Shown here in pieces: positions 23,348 to 33,060 of a stretch of DNA of 64,000 nucleotides (position 1 is its first letter; the number at the start of each line of letters is the position of its first letter). The position numbers and the translations under genes were made by a program. The DNA is from Thiomicrorhabdus heinhorstiae (GTDB lineage Bacteria > Pseudomonadota > Gammaproteobacteria > Thiomicrospirales > Thiomicrospiraceae), in the NCBI RefSeq assembly GCF_013391765.2, contig NZ_JACBGI020000010.1:1-64000 (forward strand), in the 5' to 3' direction. A model generated the notes under the pieces. That model did not search any database. It was given only the letters and a program-made list of their open reading frames with translations, and had not been told where the DNA came from.

Positions 23348-24115
23348 ATGAAATCTCCCATCGTCGTTGTCGGGCTAGGTGAATTAGGGAGCGTCTTTGC
23401 CAGAGGTTTTTTACGCCTTGGGTTTCCTGTGCAGGGTGTGACCAGAGAAATGGATTATCAAGTGGTTTCCGAAGTTTTACCTCGCCCACAAGCAGTATTG
23501 GTTGCTGTGGGTGAAGGCGATATTGCCACCGCTTTGCAGAGCGTTCCAAGCAAGTGGAAAGATCGTATTATCCTGTTGCAAAACGAGTTACTGCCACGCG
23601 ATTGGCAAAATGCAGGAATCAAAGACCCTACGGTCGTATCGGTGTGGTTTGAAAAGAAAAAAGGCATGGATTCGAAAGTCGTACTGCCTTCACCGATTTA
23701 CGGCAAACACTCCCGCCTAATTTTCGACGCCTTGGCTCAGGTAGATTTGCCTTCGTTTATTCTCGATAACAGCGAAGAGCTGGAATATGAATTGGTCAGA
23801 AAAAATCTGTATATCCTTACCACCAATATTGCCGGACTCGAAGTCGGAGGTGATGTTGAAGCCTTAAGTCAACAGCATACCGCGCTAATGAATGAAGTGG
23901 CCTCGGATGTATTGGACATTCAGGACTATCTGACCGGAAGCAAGTGTGATCGTGAACGCTTAATGGAAGGTTTGCATGAGGCGATTCACGGTGATCTGAA
24001 ACACGGCTGCATGGGACGATCCGCCCCGGCTCGTCTAACGCGTGCTTTAAGCTTTGCCGACCAGGCCGGGCTTGAAGTCAAAACACTGCGACGTATTGCA
24101 GAAGCACACCTGTAG
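23348..24115 (+). CDS. NAD(P)-binding Rossmann protein, 255 aa
   Basis: The protein begins PIVVVGLGELGSVFARGFLRLGFPV, a clear Rossmann dinucleotide-binding motif (GxGxxG), and continues like the ketopantoate reductase or 6-phosphogluconate dehydrogenase superfamily, with a helical C-terminal domain (CDRERLMEGLHEAIHGD). The ATG at 23348 follows AGGAGAA. The exact reaction cannot be told, and the usual PanE lysine motif is not obvious. Divergent from the metal-regulator operon. Confidence 0.65.
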   Translation: MKSPIVVVGLGELGSVFARGFLRLGFPVQGVTREMDYQVVSEVLPRPQAVLVAVGEGDIATALQSVPSKWKDRIILLQNELLPRDWQNAGIKDPTVVSVWFEKKKGMDSKVVLPSPIYGKHSRLIFDALAQVDLPSFILDNSEELEYELVRKNLYILTTNIAGLEVGGDVEALSQQHTALMNEVASDVLDIQDYLTGSKCDRERLMEGLHEAIHGDLKHGCMGRSAPARLTRALSFADQAGLEVKTLRRIAEAHL

Positions 24116-24246
24116 ATCAATCCAATCCTTTCCGGCGTTGTCCAGCAGCGTCGGAACTCACGTATTCTTCTTCACCATATCTCTCGTTTTCCAAAGTGCC
24201 TCTTTTGATGTACTTTGTCTAGTAAAGTATAAAGAAGCCTAAAACG

Positions 24247-24285
24247 AAAAAACCCCGCTAACTTCATTTAAGCTAGCGGGGTTTT
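24247..24285 (-). terminator. Rho-independent terminator of the tRNA-Lys operon
   Basis: Arms AACCCCGCTA (24251-24260) and TAGCGGGGTT (24274-24283) with T runs on the - strand side lie just past the second tRNA. Confidence 0.9.
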
Positions 24286-24293
24286 AGGAATGA

Positions 24294-24369
24294 TGGTGGG
24301 TCGTGAGCGATTCGAACGCTCGACCAATTGGTTAAAAGCCAACTGCTCTACCGGCTGAGCTAACGACCC
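24294..24369 (-). tRNA. tRNA-Lys (anticodon TTT), copy 2
   Basis: A complete cloverleaf with encoded CCA: acceptor GGGTCGT/ACGACCC, D-arm GCTCAGCCGGTAGAGC, anticodon loop CTTTTAA and T-loop TTCGAAT. It is identical to the copy at 24443-24518. Confidence 0.98.
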
Positions 24370-24442
24370 AAGCTAATGCTTTATAAGCCTGTTTAGAACC
24401 TGGTTCTAAAGTTTCCAAATCCGGTTATCATCTGGGAATAGA

Positions 24443-24518
24443 TGGTGGGTCGTGAGCGATTCGAACGCTCGACCAATTGGTTAAAAGCCAACTGCTCTAC
24501 CGGCTGAGCTAACGACCC
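24443..24518 (-). tRNA. tRNA-Lys (anticodon TTT), copy 1
   Basis: Same sequence as the copy at 24294-24369, CCA included, separated from it by 73 bases. Transcribed first from the right. Confidence 0.98.
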
Positions 24519-24591
24519 GTTTGGAATGGGGCGTATTATACAAGGCTTACCGAACTGTGCAACCCTTTTTAACAAATAAATTGCAGTTTTT

Positions 24592-25284
24592 TTACAACCC
24601 CGGCTGATAAGGAGTTGGATCAGGTATACCGGCGTCTTCAAACCCTTTCTTACGCAGACGACAGGAGTCGCATACGCCGCAAGCACGCCCCAAATCATCC
24701 GCCTGATAGCAAGAGATCGTCAAAGCGTAATCAACCCCTAATTCGCTGCCTTTACGAATGATTTCCGCCTTACTTAAATCGATTAAAGGCGTTTGAATAT
24801 GAATCGGCCTACCCTCGACCCCGATACGGGTCGCCAGATTTGCCATTTTTTCAAAAGCGTCGATAAATTCCGGTCGACAATCCGGATAACCTGAATAATC
24901 GACCGCGTTCACACCGATAAAAATATCATTGGCTTCCAACACTTCGGCCAAGGCCAAAGCATAAGAAAGGAAGACGGTATTTCTAGCCGGGACATAAGTA
25001 ATCGGAATTAAACTCTCATCGACACCTGAAGTCGGAACCTCAATCGAAGGATCAGTCAAAGCCGACCCGCCAATATTACGCATATCAACCTTAATAACCC
25101 TATGCGAGGTGACGCCGAATGCGCTGGAAACTCGCTCCGCCGCTTCTAATTCGGAATGATGACGCTGGCCGTAATCAAAGCTGATCGTATGACAGTCATA
25201 GCCGGCATTTTTGGCGATTGCAAGAACGGTGGCCGAATCCAGCCCACCGGATAAGAGAATGACTCCTTTGGGTTGTTGTGACAT
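24592..25284 (-). CDS. queC: 7-cyano-7-deazaguanine synthase QueC
   Basis: QueC converts 7-carboxy-7-deazaguanine to preQ0 with ATP and ammonia, in queuosine synthesis. The 230 residues start with [19 protein letters not shown] (ATP-pyrophosphatase P-loop) and end with four cysteines in [17 protein letters not shown], the zinc site. The nearby queD (38706-39083) serves an earlier step of the same pathway. It sits between cpoB and the tRNA-Lys pair. Confidence 0.95.
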   Translation of the reverse strand: MSQQPKGVILLSGGLDSATVLAIAKNAGYDCHTISFDYGQRHHSELEAAERVSSAFGVTSHRVIKVDMRNIGGSALTDPSIEVPTSGVDESLIPITYVPARNTVFLSYALALAEVLEANDIFIGVNAVDYSGYPDCRPEFIDAFEKMANLATRIGVEGRPIHIQTPLIDLSKAEIIRKGSELGVDYALTISCYQADDLGRACGVCDSCRLRKKGFEDAGIPDPTPYQPGL

Positions 25285-25296
25285 CTTTACCTCTAA

Positions 25297-26256
25297 TTAC
25301 TGCAATTTCTGCAGACGTTTCTCAGCATTCTGGGCTGCACGACTGCCCGGAAACTTCTTGATGGTCAATTGGTAACGCGCTTTGGCATCCTGAATACGCT
25401 GCAATTCATTCAAGCAATCTGCCGAGCGCAACATGGAATCACTGACCTTCGGAGAATCCGGATAAGAATCAATCACGAGGTTAAAGGCATCCAAAGCTTG
25501 TTCGAACTTGGACTGAATCATATAACCTTCACCACTCCAGTAAGCCGAATTGGGAGCCAAATCGCTTTCCGAGTAGTTTTTAGTAAAGTTATCAAACGCC
25601 TCGATCGAGGCGTTGTAATCCGCTTTTCTCATCAAAATAAAGGCATCTTGATAAGCGCTCTTTTCTACTTCGGAAGCCGGGTGAGTTTTGATAGGTCCTT
25701 GAACCTTTTGTTCGCCTACTACCGCTGCTTGTTCCTGAACAGGCTGCGTTTGGCTTGCTGGCACTTTAACTTCAGAAGTTTGAGCGTCGGCTTCTTGCGT
25801 GCTGACCGTCTGAACCGGCGGCTCGGCGGCCGGAACTTCAGGCTCAACAACCGCTGTGGCCGAAGCTGGCTGAGATGGGTTATCAGCCTGAATCACTGGC
25901 ATTGCGGCTTGCTGCTCGGCGGAAGTCGGCATCGGCGCAGTGACTTCAGAAGTATTCACATTTTGATCAACATGAGTTTCAATTTCTTCGACCCTTTGAT
26001 CAAGGCGTTTCTCACGTTCCTTAAGCTTCTTTTCCGCTTGACGAAGTTGATACTTCACTCGATCCATTTCATCGTGCAGTTGTTGAATTTCTCTCTGCTG
26101 ACTTTGTAGCTGCTGATTCATCCGCAAAATGACCGAAGTGTTGGACATGGATTCCAATCGGGAAACACGCTCCTCGATGGTTGCAGCCTGAGCGGCAGGG
26201 AAAGAATTCAAACACAATAAAACCGGAGTCAATCCGAGAAGAAGTTTCTTCTTCAT
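25297..26256 (-). CDS. cpoB: cell division coordinator CpoB (YbgF)
   Basis: CpoB is a periplasmic protein that ties the Tol-Pal system to peptidoglycan synthesis at division. The 319-residue protein has a signal peptide (MKKKLLLGLTPVLLC... to about residue 25, Ala-Gln-Ala), a coiled coil (RMNQQLQSQQREIQQLHDEM, about 45-90), a long Pro/Val/Glu-rich linker and C-terminal TPR repeats (about 195-319, YQDAFILMRKADYNASIEAF onward). The ATG at 26256 is preferred over a GTG three codons upstream. It is the last gene of the tol-pal run. Confidence 0.93.
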   Translation of the reverse strand: MKKKLLLGLTPVLLCLNSFPAAQAATIEERVSRLESMSNTSVILRMNQQLQSQQREIQQLHDEMDRVKYQLRQAEKKLKEREKRLDQRVEEIETHVDQNVNTSEVTAPMPTSAEQQAAMPVIQADNPSQPASATAVVEPEVPAAEPPVQTVSTQEADAQTSEVKVPASQTQPVQEQAAVVGEQKVQGPIKTHPASEVEKSAYQDAFILMRKADYNASIEAFDNFTKNYSESDLAPNSAYWSGEGYMIQSKFEQALDAFNLVIDSYPDSPKVSDSMLRSADCLNELQRIQDAKARYQLTIKKFPGSRAAQNAEKRLQKLQ

Positions 26257-26266
26257 AGCTCTCACT

Positions 26267-26866
26267 CTATCGAATTACAATTTCAACGCGTCGGTTTTCT
26301 TGCCAGGCAGTTTCGTTACTTTCTGGATTTGCCGGTTGCTCTTCACCAAAAGAGATCACTTCCATAGACGATGCCGGAACACCGAACAACATCATCGCTT
26401 CTTCCACTGCTTTGGCACGCTTTTCACCAAGTGCCAAATTGTATTCCGGTGATCCTCGCTCGTCTGTATGTCCCTTCAGAACCATATTTTTGCCTGGCGT
26501 TGCAAGGAATTCGGTCGCGTAATGCTTAACGATATCAATGTCCTTATCGTCCAAAGCATACTGGTCGTAGTCAAAGTAGACGATCGGAGAATAAACTTCC
26601 GCCATATCCTGCATGCCGTTTCCGTCCTGGGCACCAATCTGATCGCCTGCCCCGGCAGAACCTTGACCGGCCGACAACACTTCCACTCCATTAGAATCGC
26701 CGGAACCGGTTTGTCCTTCGCCTAATGCAACACCATCAGGATTAGTACCGTTACCGGCACCTTGCACTTCCGTTCCCGTTTGGTTCGCATCCGGTTGCAT
26801 CGGCGGTGAGCTACAAGCGGCCAATGAACATAAACCGGCAATCCAAATATACTTTTTCAACATCAT
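26267..26866 (-). CDS. pal: peptidoglycan-associated lipoprotein Pal
   Basis: Pal anchors the outer membrane to peptidoglycan and is moved by the Tol complex during division. It has a lipoprotein signal with the lipobox Leu-Ala-Ala-Cys, a Gly/Asn-rich linker (NGTNPDGVALGEGQTG) and a C-terminal OmpA-like domain with VLKGHTDERGSPEYNLALGE, whose Asp and Arg bind diaminopimelate. The ATG at 26866 (or the next ATG at 26863) follows AAGGTAG; the longer frame has no support. Confidence 0.93.
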   Translation of the reverse strand: MMLKKYIWIAGLCSLAACSSPPMQPDANQTGTEVQGAGNGTNPDGVALGEGQTGSGDSNGVEVLSAGQGSAGAGDQIGAQDGNGMQDMAEVYSPIVYFDYDQYALDDKDIDIVKHYATEFLATPGKNMVLKGHTDERGSPEYNLALGEKRAKAVEEAMMLFGVPASSMEVISFGEEQPANPESNETAWQENRRVEIVIR

Positions 26867-26932
26867 CTTTTTTCTACCTTGCATTCTTAAATTCATCAAT
26901 TCGTTTAAAGGTTTCTCGATTCATCATCTGGA

Positions 26933-28261
26933 TCAGGGTGTCAAAAAAGGACCCCAAGCCGGTTCGCGAACTTCGCCGCGATTCACTTTCAATGTCTGCG
27001 ATGCGTGACCGTCTAAAGTAACGACAGCCAATTGGCCGCTACCACCACGATTCATAGCATAAAGAATCATTTCACCGTTTGGCGAGAAGCTTGGAGATTC
27101 ATCCAGATAAGTGTCCGAAATTACACGGAAATCTCCGGTTTCTCGATCCAATAAAGCGATATGGAAGCCGTTACCGCCCTGAACCACCGCCAAATAACGT
27201 CCGTTCGGAGAAATTTCAGGGTTGGCATTGTACTTACCTTCAAAGGTAATTCGCTTCTCTTGATTGGTTGCAAGATCTAGCTGGAAAATCTGCGGATTGC
27301 CGCGGCGATCCGAGTTATAGAATAACGACTTGCCGTCAGGAGCCCAAACCGCCTCGGTCTCGATTGCGTAGTTGCGGGTGACCTGCTGCAGTTTTTTCGT
27401 CGCGACGTCCATGATATAGATGTCGGCATTACCGCCTTTCGACAAGGTCATAGCCAATTTTTTACCATCCGGAGACCAGGCCGGCGCACCGTTAATGCCT
27501 TTATATTTGGCAATCACGGTACGGTAGGTTCCATCCAGACTCTGAACAATAATGGTCGAACGACCTGATTCAAACGAAACATAGGCGATCATTTTTCCAT
27601 CCGGAGACCAGCTTGGAGACATAATCGGCTGTGACGACTTTAAAATAGGTTGAGGGTTGAAACCGTCGGCATCTGCTACCTCAAGCGTATAAAGGCGTTT
27701 ACCGCCTTTCTTCATCAAGGTGACATAAGCGATCTGAGTATTAAAAGCACCTCGAACACCAGTCAAAGCTTCATATACCAGATCACTGATCTGGTGGGCA
27801 ACCTGACGCAAGCTGGAAGCAGGAATATGACTCCAGCGTTTACCGATCATCTGCTGCTTACGCAGAACATCCATCAGACGCATATCGATTTGATATGAAC
27901 CGTCCGCTTCCGCGGTAATTTTACCGATCACCAGATTGTCGATGTCCATACCGCGCCAGGAAGAATATTCAATTTCCGGCAAATCACTCGGAGTCTGCGG
28001 CATGCTGTTACGCGGAATCGGCTTAAAACGACCGCTACGACGTAAATCGTTGGCAACGATCTGTGAAATATCCTGTGGAATCGTACTGCTGCCTTCCAGT
28101 TTAAACGGTACCAAAGCGATCGGCAACGCATTGTCGAACCCTTCGTTGATTTCAATCGTCAGCTCCGCCATTGACGGCATAGCCAAGAAAGATAAGCAAG
28201 ACAACACTACTGCCTGTAGCCCACGTTTTAATCGATTTTTTGTCATATGTATCGTTTTCAT
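26933..28261 (-). CDS. tolB: Tol-Pal translocation protein TolB
   Basis: TolB is the periplasmic beta-propeller that links Pal to TolA. The protein has a signal peptide ending near residue 33 (AMPSMAELTIEI), an N-terminal alpha/beta domain, then five or six propeller blades marked by repeats such as SPSWSPDGKMIAYVSFESG, APAWSPDGKKLAMTLSKGG and ESPSFSPNGEMILYAMN. The ATG at 28261 has AAGAAG upstream; a GTG two codons earlier is the alternative. Confidence 0.95.
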   Translation of the reverse strand: MKTIHMTKNRLKRGLQAVVLSCLSFLAMPSMAELTIEINEGFDNALPIALVPFKLEGSSTIPQDISQIVANDLRRSGRFKPIPRNSMPQTPSDLPEIEYSSWRGMDIDNLVIGKITAEADGSYQIDMRLMDVLRKQQMIGKRWSHIPASSLRQVAHQISDLVYEALTGVRGAFNTQIAYVTLMKKGGKRLYTLEVADADGFNPQPILKSSQPIMSPSWSPDGKMIAYVSFESGRSTIIVQSLDGTYRTVIAKYKGINGAPAWSPDGKKLAMTLSKGGNADIYIMDVATKKLQQVTRNYAIETEAVWAPDGKSLFYNSDRRGNPQIFQLDLATNQEKRITFEGKYNANPEISPNGRYLAVVQGGNGFHIALLDRETGDFRVISDTYLDESPSFSPNGEMILYAMNRGGSGQLAVVTLDGHASQTLKVNRGEVREPAWGPFLTP

Positions 28262-28273
28262 AGCCACATCTTC

Positions 28274-29389
28274 TTAAGGTTTAAATTGGAAGGTAATCTG
28301 TTTCTCGAACAGCTCTTTTTCCGGCGCTTTAGGTAAAGGTTCGGCACGGTAAACGGCCTGCTCTGCAGCAACCCGGAATTGCGGTGTCGCATCGGCATTG
28401 CAGTTTAGAACTTTCACGCTGGTAATATTACCCTCGATAGTCTGCGTAATCCTCAAATCACACTGCGCATCCGGTGAGATTTTTGCTGGAGTACGCCAGT
28501 TGTTTTTCACCTTCGCCATAATGGCAGAAATATAGCTTTCTTTCAGTGACGCCAATTGTTGACGACGCTGTTCGGCGCGGCGTTGAGCGGCCTCCTCTTC
28601 AAGCTGGCGTTGCAATGCTGCCGCAGCCATCTCTTGCTCTTTCTTGAGCTTGGCCTCGGCGGTCGCTTTTTCCAGAGCTTTTTTCTCTTCGGCTTTACGC
28701 GCCAATTCTTTTTCTAGCTCGCGTTTTTTCTGCTCTTCGGCCAAACGTTTTTTCTCGGCTAAGTCAGCCTGTTTTTTGGCTTCTTCACGCTTTTTCTCTT
28801 CCAATAGAGCCTGCTGTTTAGCCTCTTCACGTTTCTTCTCGGCTAGCTCAGTTTGCTTTTTGGCCTCTTCGCGTTTCTTCTCTGCCAACTCAGCTTGTTT
28901 CTTGGCCTCTTCCTGTTTCTTCTGAGCTAAGACAGCTTCCTTGCGAGCCTTGTCCGCACGAGCTTTTTCTTCTTCGGCACGTTTTTTCGCTTCAGCGGTT
29001 TTCTGGCGTTCCTGCTCAGTCTGCTTTCTAGCTTGATCCGCTTTGGCGGCTTCTTCTTTTTGTCGCTGCTGCAACTCTTTCAGGCGTTTCTTCTCTTGAG
29101 CCGTCATCGCCTGTAGACGCTGACGCTCTTCCAGACGAGCCTGTTCTTCATCCTGCAAGCGTTGCAATTCAGCCTGAACCGCACCGGCATTGACGGTAAA
29201 GGTTTTCATAGGCTGAGACTCTTTCGGCATATCGACCGGGATATTCTGCGGACTGTGCTGATCACCGTCCGAACTCATGCGAATAACAACACTGTCATCC
29301 CATTGAATAGCGACCAGCGAAACAATCGCAACATGCAACACTAAAGCGAGAAGCACCGACAGCGGGTGGCGACGAATAAAACCAATCAT
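28274..29389 (-). CDS. tolA: Tol-Pal envelope protein TolA
   Basis: TolA spans from the inner membrane to the outer-membrane-facing Pal and TolB. Residues 1-27 hold the single inner-membrane helix (PLSVLLALVLHVAIVSLVAI). Residues about 75-275 form a long Ala/Lys/Glu helix with repeated AEKKREEAKKQ units. The C-terminal domain III (about 280-371) contains two cysteines (CDLRIT, LNCNAD) and ends in FQFKP. It overlaps tolR by four bases. Confidence 0.94.
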   Translation of the reverse strand: MIGFIRRHPLSVLLALVLHVAIVSLVAIQWDDSVVIRMSSDGDQHSPQNIPVDMPKESQPMKTFTVNAGAVQAELQRLQDEEQARLEERQRLQAMTAQEKKRLKELQQRQKEEAAKADQARKQTEQERQKTAEAKKRAEEEKARADKARKEAVLAQKKQEEAKKQAELAEKKREEAKKQTELAEKKREEAKQQALLEEKKREEAKKQADLAEKKRLAEEQKKRELEKELARKAEEKKALEKATAEAKLKKEQEMAAAALQRQLEEEAAQRRAEQRRQQLASLKESYISAIMAKVKNNWRTPAKISPDAQCDLRITQTIEGNITSVKVLNCNADATPQFRVAAEQAVYRAEPLPKAPEKELFEKQITFQFKP

Positions 29390-29844
29390 AGGTTACCTCC
29401 CGCCTGGGGCTCGGTCATCAGAGACACATTGTCGACGCCGTTTGCTTTTAACAACACAAACAGATGAACCACCTTTCCATAAGGCGCATTTTTATCGCCT
29501 TGAATATAAATCACCTGCTTTGCATTCAATTGCGAACGGGCAACAACCTCAACAACCAGTCTTTCCAGATCCTGATTGCTGATCGTCAAATCCGGCTGTT
29601 CCGACGTTTTATATAATCCATCGCCGGTAACGGTAATAACAAACGGTTTCGGCCCTTCCGGTAGAGACTGCGTTTTCACTTCAGGAGTTTGCGGTAAATC
29701 GACGGTCACAGCCTGCTGAACGATCGGGGCCGTGACCATAAAGATAATCAAAAGAACCAAAGTAACATCAATATACGGGACGACATTGATTTCCGACATG
29801 AGGCGCTTCTTCTGACGTTGGTTTCTGAATCCTTGGCTTTGCAT
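29386..29844 (-). CDS. tolR: Tol-Pal protein TolR
   Basis: TolR is the ExbD-like ion-channel partner of TolQ in the inner membrane. The 152-residue protein has the N-terminal helix INVVPYIDVTLVLLIIFMVT, with the essential Asp, and a periplasmic domain ending in VDNVSLMTEP. It overlaps tolA by four bases and lies 22 bases after tolQ. Confidence 0.95.
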   Translation of the reverse strand: MQSQGFRNQRQKKRLMSEINVVPYIDVTLVLLIIFMVTAPIVQQAVTVDLPQTPEVKTQSLPEGPKPFVITVTGDGLYKTSEQPDLTISNQDLERLVVEVVARSQLNAKQVIYIQGDKNAPYGKVVHLFVLLKANGVDNVSLMTEPQAGGNL

Positions 29845-29866
29845 AATCCATTCAGTCCTATTCGCT

Positions 29867-30583
29867 TCAGTTGGATGTTTTTTGTTCAGACTTGTTTCTG
29901 GACTGATGCTCGATACTGTGTGCCTGACGTTGCAAGATGGTTAAGAATCCCTCGGCAAAGTTTTCATACTCCCCCAGAAGGCGGTCGACACGATTGGTTA
30001 AACGGTTGTATGCAATAACGGCTGGAATAGCGGCAAACAAACCGATCGCGGTTGCGATCAAAGCTTCGGAAATCCCCGGCGCAACCGCTTCCAAAGTTGC
30101 ATGCTGAATCGATCCCAGCGACTGGAAAGCGTGCATAACCCCCCAAACCGTTCCGAAAAGACCGATATAAGGAGCGGAAGAACCAACCGTCGCCAACATC
30201 GACAAGCGGTTTTCCAAATGTTCGGCTTCTTTGGAGAAGGCAACTTTCATCGCTCTCTGCGAGCCGGCCACCAAGTCCGAAGCTTCCACCACTCCTTGCT
30301 GCTGCAGGCGTACGAACTCCTTAAACCCTTCGGCAAAAATGATCGAACTGCCCTGCGAATCTTCGCGACGCGCTTCGACCTGATGGTATAGCGTGGTCAA
30401 CTCGGTCGCTTCCCAGAATTGGTTATCAAAACGTTTGGCGGCCTTTAAGGCTTGACGAATTTGGTATGACTTTGCGAAAGAAACTGCCCAAGCTGCAATA
30501 GACATCAGTGCCAAAATCAACATCACTGCCTGAACGACAGGACTCGCACCTAAGACAATTTCAATTAAATCGTTATCATTCAT
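29867..30583 (-). CDS. tolQ: Tol-Pal protein TolQ
   Basis: TolQ is the ExbB/MotA-type proton channel of the Tol system. The 238 residues have three membrane segments, with APYIGLFGTVWGVMHAF and ISEALIATAIGLFAAIPAVIAYN as family signatures. The usual upstream ybgC thioesterase gene is absent: ruvB is the next gene on this strand, 155 bases away. Confidence 0.95.
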   Translation of the reverse strand: MNDNDLIEIVLGASPVVQAVMLILALMSIAAWAVSFAKSYQIRQALKAAKRFDNQFWEATELTTLYHQVEARREDSQGSSIIFAEGFKEFVRLQQQGVVEASDLVAGSQRAMKVAFSKEAEHLENRLSMLATVGSSAPYIGLFGTVWGVMHAFQSLGSIQHATLEAVAPGISEALIATAIGLFAAIPAVIAYNRLTNRVDRLLGEYENFAEGFLTILQRQAHSIEHQSRNKSEQKTSN

Positions 30584-30738
30584 GAACTGTTCCCTTCAAC
30601 AAACTTCCAAATTTCTCTGATAATATTTTTAATACTTTCGGAATTTTCGAGAGCCTTAACGCGTCAGTTCGTATACAAACCAATCAGACGGCGATAAGAT
30701 CTTTATTCCTGTCATTTTTATAATTCTAGCCATGCACT

Positions 30739-31752
30739 TTACTGATTCGCGACCGGTTTTTCAATATCCAAATGCTGATAAGAGTGTGAAGTTGCCATCC
30801 GCCCTCTCGGGGTGCGAATCAAAAAGCCTTGTTGCACCAAAAACGGCTCGATAACATCTTCTATGGTTCCCCGCTCTTCACCCAAAGCCGTTGCCAAACT
30901 ATCGATACCGACCGGCCCGCCTTCAAACTTTTCGATCAGTGTCTGTAAAAAGCGTCGGTCCATCTTATCCAACCCGCGGGAATCGACTTCCAGCAGATTC
31001 AATGCCGCATCGGCGATCGGCTGGGTGATGATTCCATCTCCTCGCACCTGAGCGAAATCGCGAACCCGTCGTAAAAGTCGGTTGGCGATTCGCGGCGTAC
31101 CGCGGGAACGTCTGGCAATTTCGGCGGCACCTTCCGGCAAAGCTTCCATACCCAAAATATAAGCCGAGCGCGATACGATCTGCGTCAACTCTTCATCCGA
31201 ATAGAACTCTAAACGCTGTACCAGACCGAAACGGTCACGCAAAGGAGAAGTCAAAAGCCCGGCGCGCGTGGTCGCCCCAACCAAAGTAAACGGCGGTAAA
31301 TCGATTTTAACACTCTGAGCCGCCGGTCCTTCACCAATTACGATATCGATTTGAAAATCTTCCATCGCCGGGTAAAGCACCTCTTCAACAATCGGGCTCA
31401 GACGGTGAATTTCATCGACAAACAACACATCGTGCGGTTCCAGTCGTGTTAAAACGGCAGCCAAGTCTCCGGGTTTTTCGATTACCGGTCCGGATGTCTG
31501 ACGCAGAGTCACGCCCATTTCCTGGGCGATAATATTCGACAGAGTGGTTTTACCTAATCCCGGAGGACCGTACAAAAGCACATGATCCAAGGATTCGCCA
31601 CGCATTTTCGCGGCCTGCATCGAAAGTTCCAGCTGCTCTCTAACGGCTTTTTGCCCGATATACTCATGGATTTGTTTAGGGCGCACCGACGGCGAAACAT
31701 AAATATCGTCGGAAATTTCCTGGCCGCCTACAATGCGATCGGTTTCTATCAT
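30739..31752 (-). CDS. ruvB: Holliday junction branch migration ATPase RuvB
   Basis: RuvB is the AAA+ motor that drives branch migration with RuvA. The 337 residues have Walker [11 protein letters not shown] (about 64), Walker B DEIHRL (about 110), sensor 1 with GATTRAGLL, and the C-terminal winged-helix domain ending [10 protein letters not shown]-like ([12 protein letters not shown]). It is one base apart from ruvA, in the common ruvC-ruvA-ruvB order. Confidence 0.97.
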   Translation of the reverse strand: MIETDRIVGGQEISDDIYVSPSVRPKQIHEYIGQKAVREQLELSMQAAKMRGESLDHVLLYGPPGLGKTTLSNIIAQEMGVTLRQTSGPVIEKPGDLAAVLTRLEPHDVLFVDEIHRLSPIVEEVLYPAMEDFQIDIVIGEGPAAQSVKIDLPPFTLVGATTRAGLLTSPLRDRFGLVQRLEFYSDEELTQIVSRSAYILGMEALPEGAAEIARRSRGTPRIANRLLRRVRDFAQVRGDGIITQPIADAALNLLEVDSRGLDKMDRRFLQTLIEKFEGGPVGIDSLATALGEERGTIEDVIEPFLVQQGFLIRTPRGRMATSHSYQHLDIEKPVANQ

Positions 31753-31753
31753 C

Positions 31754-32392
31754 TTAGAGTTTTACTCCCTGCAAAGCACTCTTGATCAGCTGTTCCAAAC
31801 TCATCTCCTCCTGATAAACAGCAGTGACAAGTTTTTCCGCTTCTGCCGCTTTATAACCCAGTGACATCAAGGCTTCGACCGCCGAGTTCTTCACCGAAGC
31901 GGGTATGCTCGCAGAACCGGATGTCCCCGTCGATCCGGCAGAACCTGAAACGGAATCCGCAATTAAACCGAACTGGCCTTCGTCCAGCATCGGCTTTAAG
32001 CGGTCTTTCATTTCCATTTGCAGACGTTCCGCAGTTTTTTTACCGACACCGGGAATACGCGTTAGAGCCTTAATATCGCCGTGATCGACGCTGACGCAGA
32101 AATCTTCAACCGACATGGCAGAGAGAATTGCCAAGGCCATCTTGGCGCCAACCCCATTGACCTTCAAAAGGGTTTTAAACAGTAAACGCTCTTCCCTGGT
32201 AGCAAATCCGAACAGTAGCATGGCGTCTTCGCGTACGTGCATATGGATCAGCAAATGAACCTCGTTATCCTGCGACTCCAAACGGTAAAAAGTCGACATC
32301 GGTGCCTCGATTTCGTAACCGACCCCTTGAACATCTAACCATAACATCGGCGGTTGTCTCTCGACGATTCGTCCGCGTAAAAATCCAATCAT
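31754..32392 (-). CDS. ruvA: Holliday junction DNA helicase RuvA
   Basis: RuvA binds four-way junctions as a tetramer. It starts [27 protein letters not shown], an OB fold, has tandem HhH motifs ([23 protein letters not shown]), a flexible linker rich in Ser/Gly/Thr and a C-terminal RuvB-binding domain ([19 protein letters not shown]). 212 residues, normal length. Confidence 0.97.
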   Translation of the reverse strand: MIGFLRGRIVERQPPMLWLDVQGVGYEIEAPMSTFYRLESQDNEVHLLIHMHVREDAMLLFGFATREERLLFKTLLKVNGVGAKMALAILSAMSVEDFCVSVDHGDIKALTRIPGVGKKTAERLQMEMKDRLKPMLDEGQFGLIADSVSGSAGSTGTSGSASIPASVKNSAVEALMSLGYKAAEAEKLVTAVYQEEMSLEQLIKSALQGVKL

Positions 32393-32401
32393 AATCTACC
32401 T

Positions 32402-32920
32402 TTAAAAACGACTGCCTTTTGACAGCTCTTGCGGGTCAATTCCCAGAGACATATAGCGATCGTGGCATAAAGCGCAGGCAAGGGCATCGGCAGCATCTTC
32501 CTGCGGCGGTGCCGTCAAAGCCAGAAGATTCTGAACCATAAACTGCACCTGAGTCTTACCGGCATGCCCTTTTCCCACTATGGTACTTTTAATCTGCGTC
32601 GGTGTATATTCCATAATCGGTACCCCCTTCAAAGCCGCCGCACACAGAATAACACCCCGGGCCTGACCTAGAGTGATTGCCGATTTAGGGTTTTTATAGA
32701 CAAATACTTTTTCGATGGCCAGTACGTCGGGCTGATATTGATCAAGCAATTGCCCGACAGATTCGAAGATGTTTTTCAGACGCTCGGCGCCGGAATATTT
32801 TTCGACGCGGATAACACCGCTAACGATATAGGTAGGATGATAACGACCGGATTCGATAATCCCGAAGCCGGTTTTACGGGAACCGGGATCGATACCTAGA
32901 ATACGCCTTAACTCAGCCAA
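32402..32920 (-). CDS. ruvC: crossover junction endodeoxyribonuclease RuvC
   Basis: RuvC resolves Holliday junctions. It begins RRILGIDPGSRKTGFGI with catalytic Asp in DPGS, has AIEKVF (second acidic residue), then KSAITLGQARGV and ends DAADALACALCH, where two Asp residues complete the site. 172 residues. First gene of the ruvCAB run, with a promoter likely in 32921-33060. Confidence 0.97.
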   Translation of the reverse strand: MAELRRILGIDPGSRKTGFGIIESGRYHPTYIVSGVIRVEKYSGAERLKNIFESVGQLLDQYQPDVLAIEKVFVYKNPKSAITLGQARGVILCAAALKGVPIMEYTPTQIKSTIVGKGHAGKTQVQFMVQNLLALTAPPQEDAADALACALCHDRYMSLGIDPQELSKGSRF

Positions 32921-33060
32921 ATTCTCTCTTCCCTATCTTTCACGGAACCAAAAAAGCTAACACTTAACTTAACAATCATGTTGCAATTGTTTGAAATGTA
33001 ATAATTTATAAATTTGAATGACGCCAAATTTTGTTCAATTCGGTTAACTTAACAACTGGA

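Noticed and set aside
22912-23361. Frame of 149 codons on the - strand
   Set aside because: It overlaps the better small membrane gene and the divergent promoter region in another frame.
28644-28925. Antisense Ser/Phe/Ala-rich frame
   Set aside because: It mirrors the tolA Ala/Lys/Glu coiled-coil repeats.
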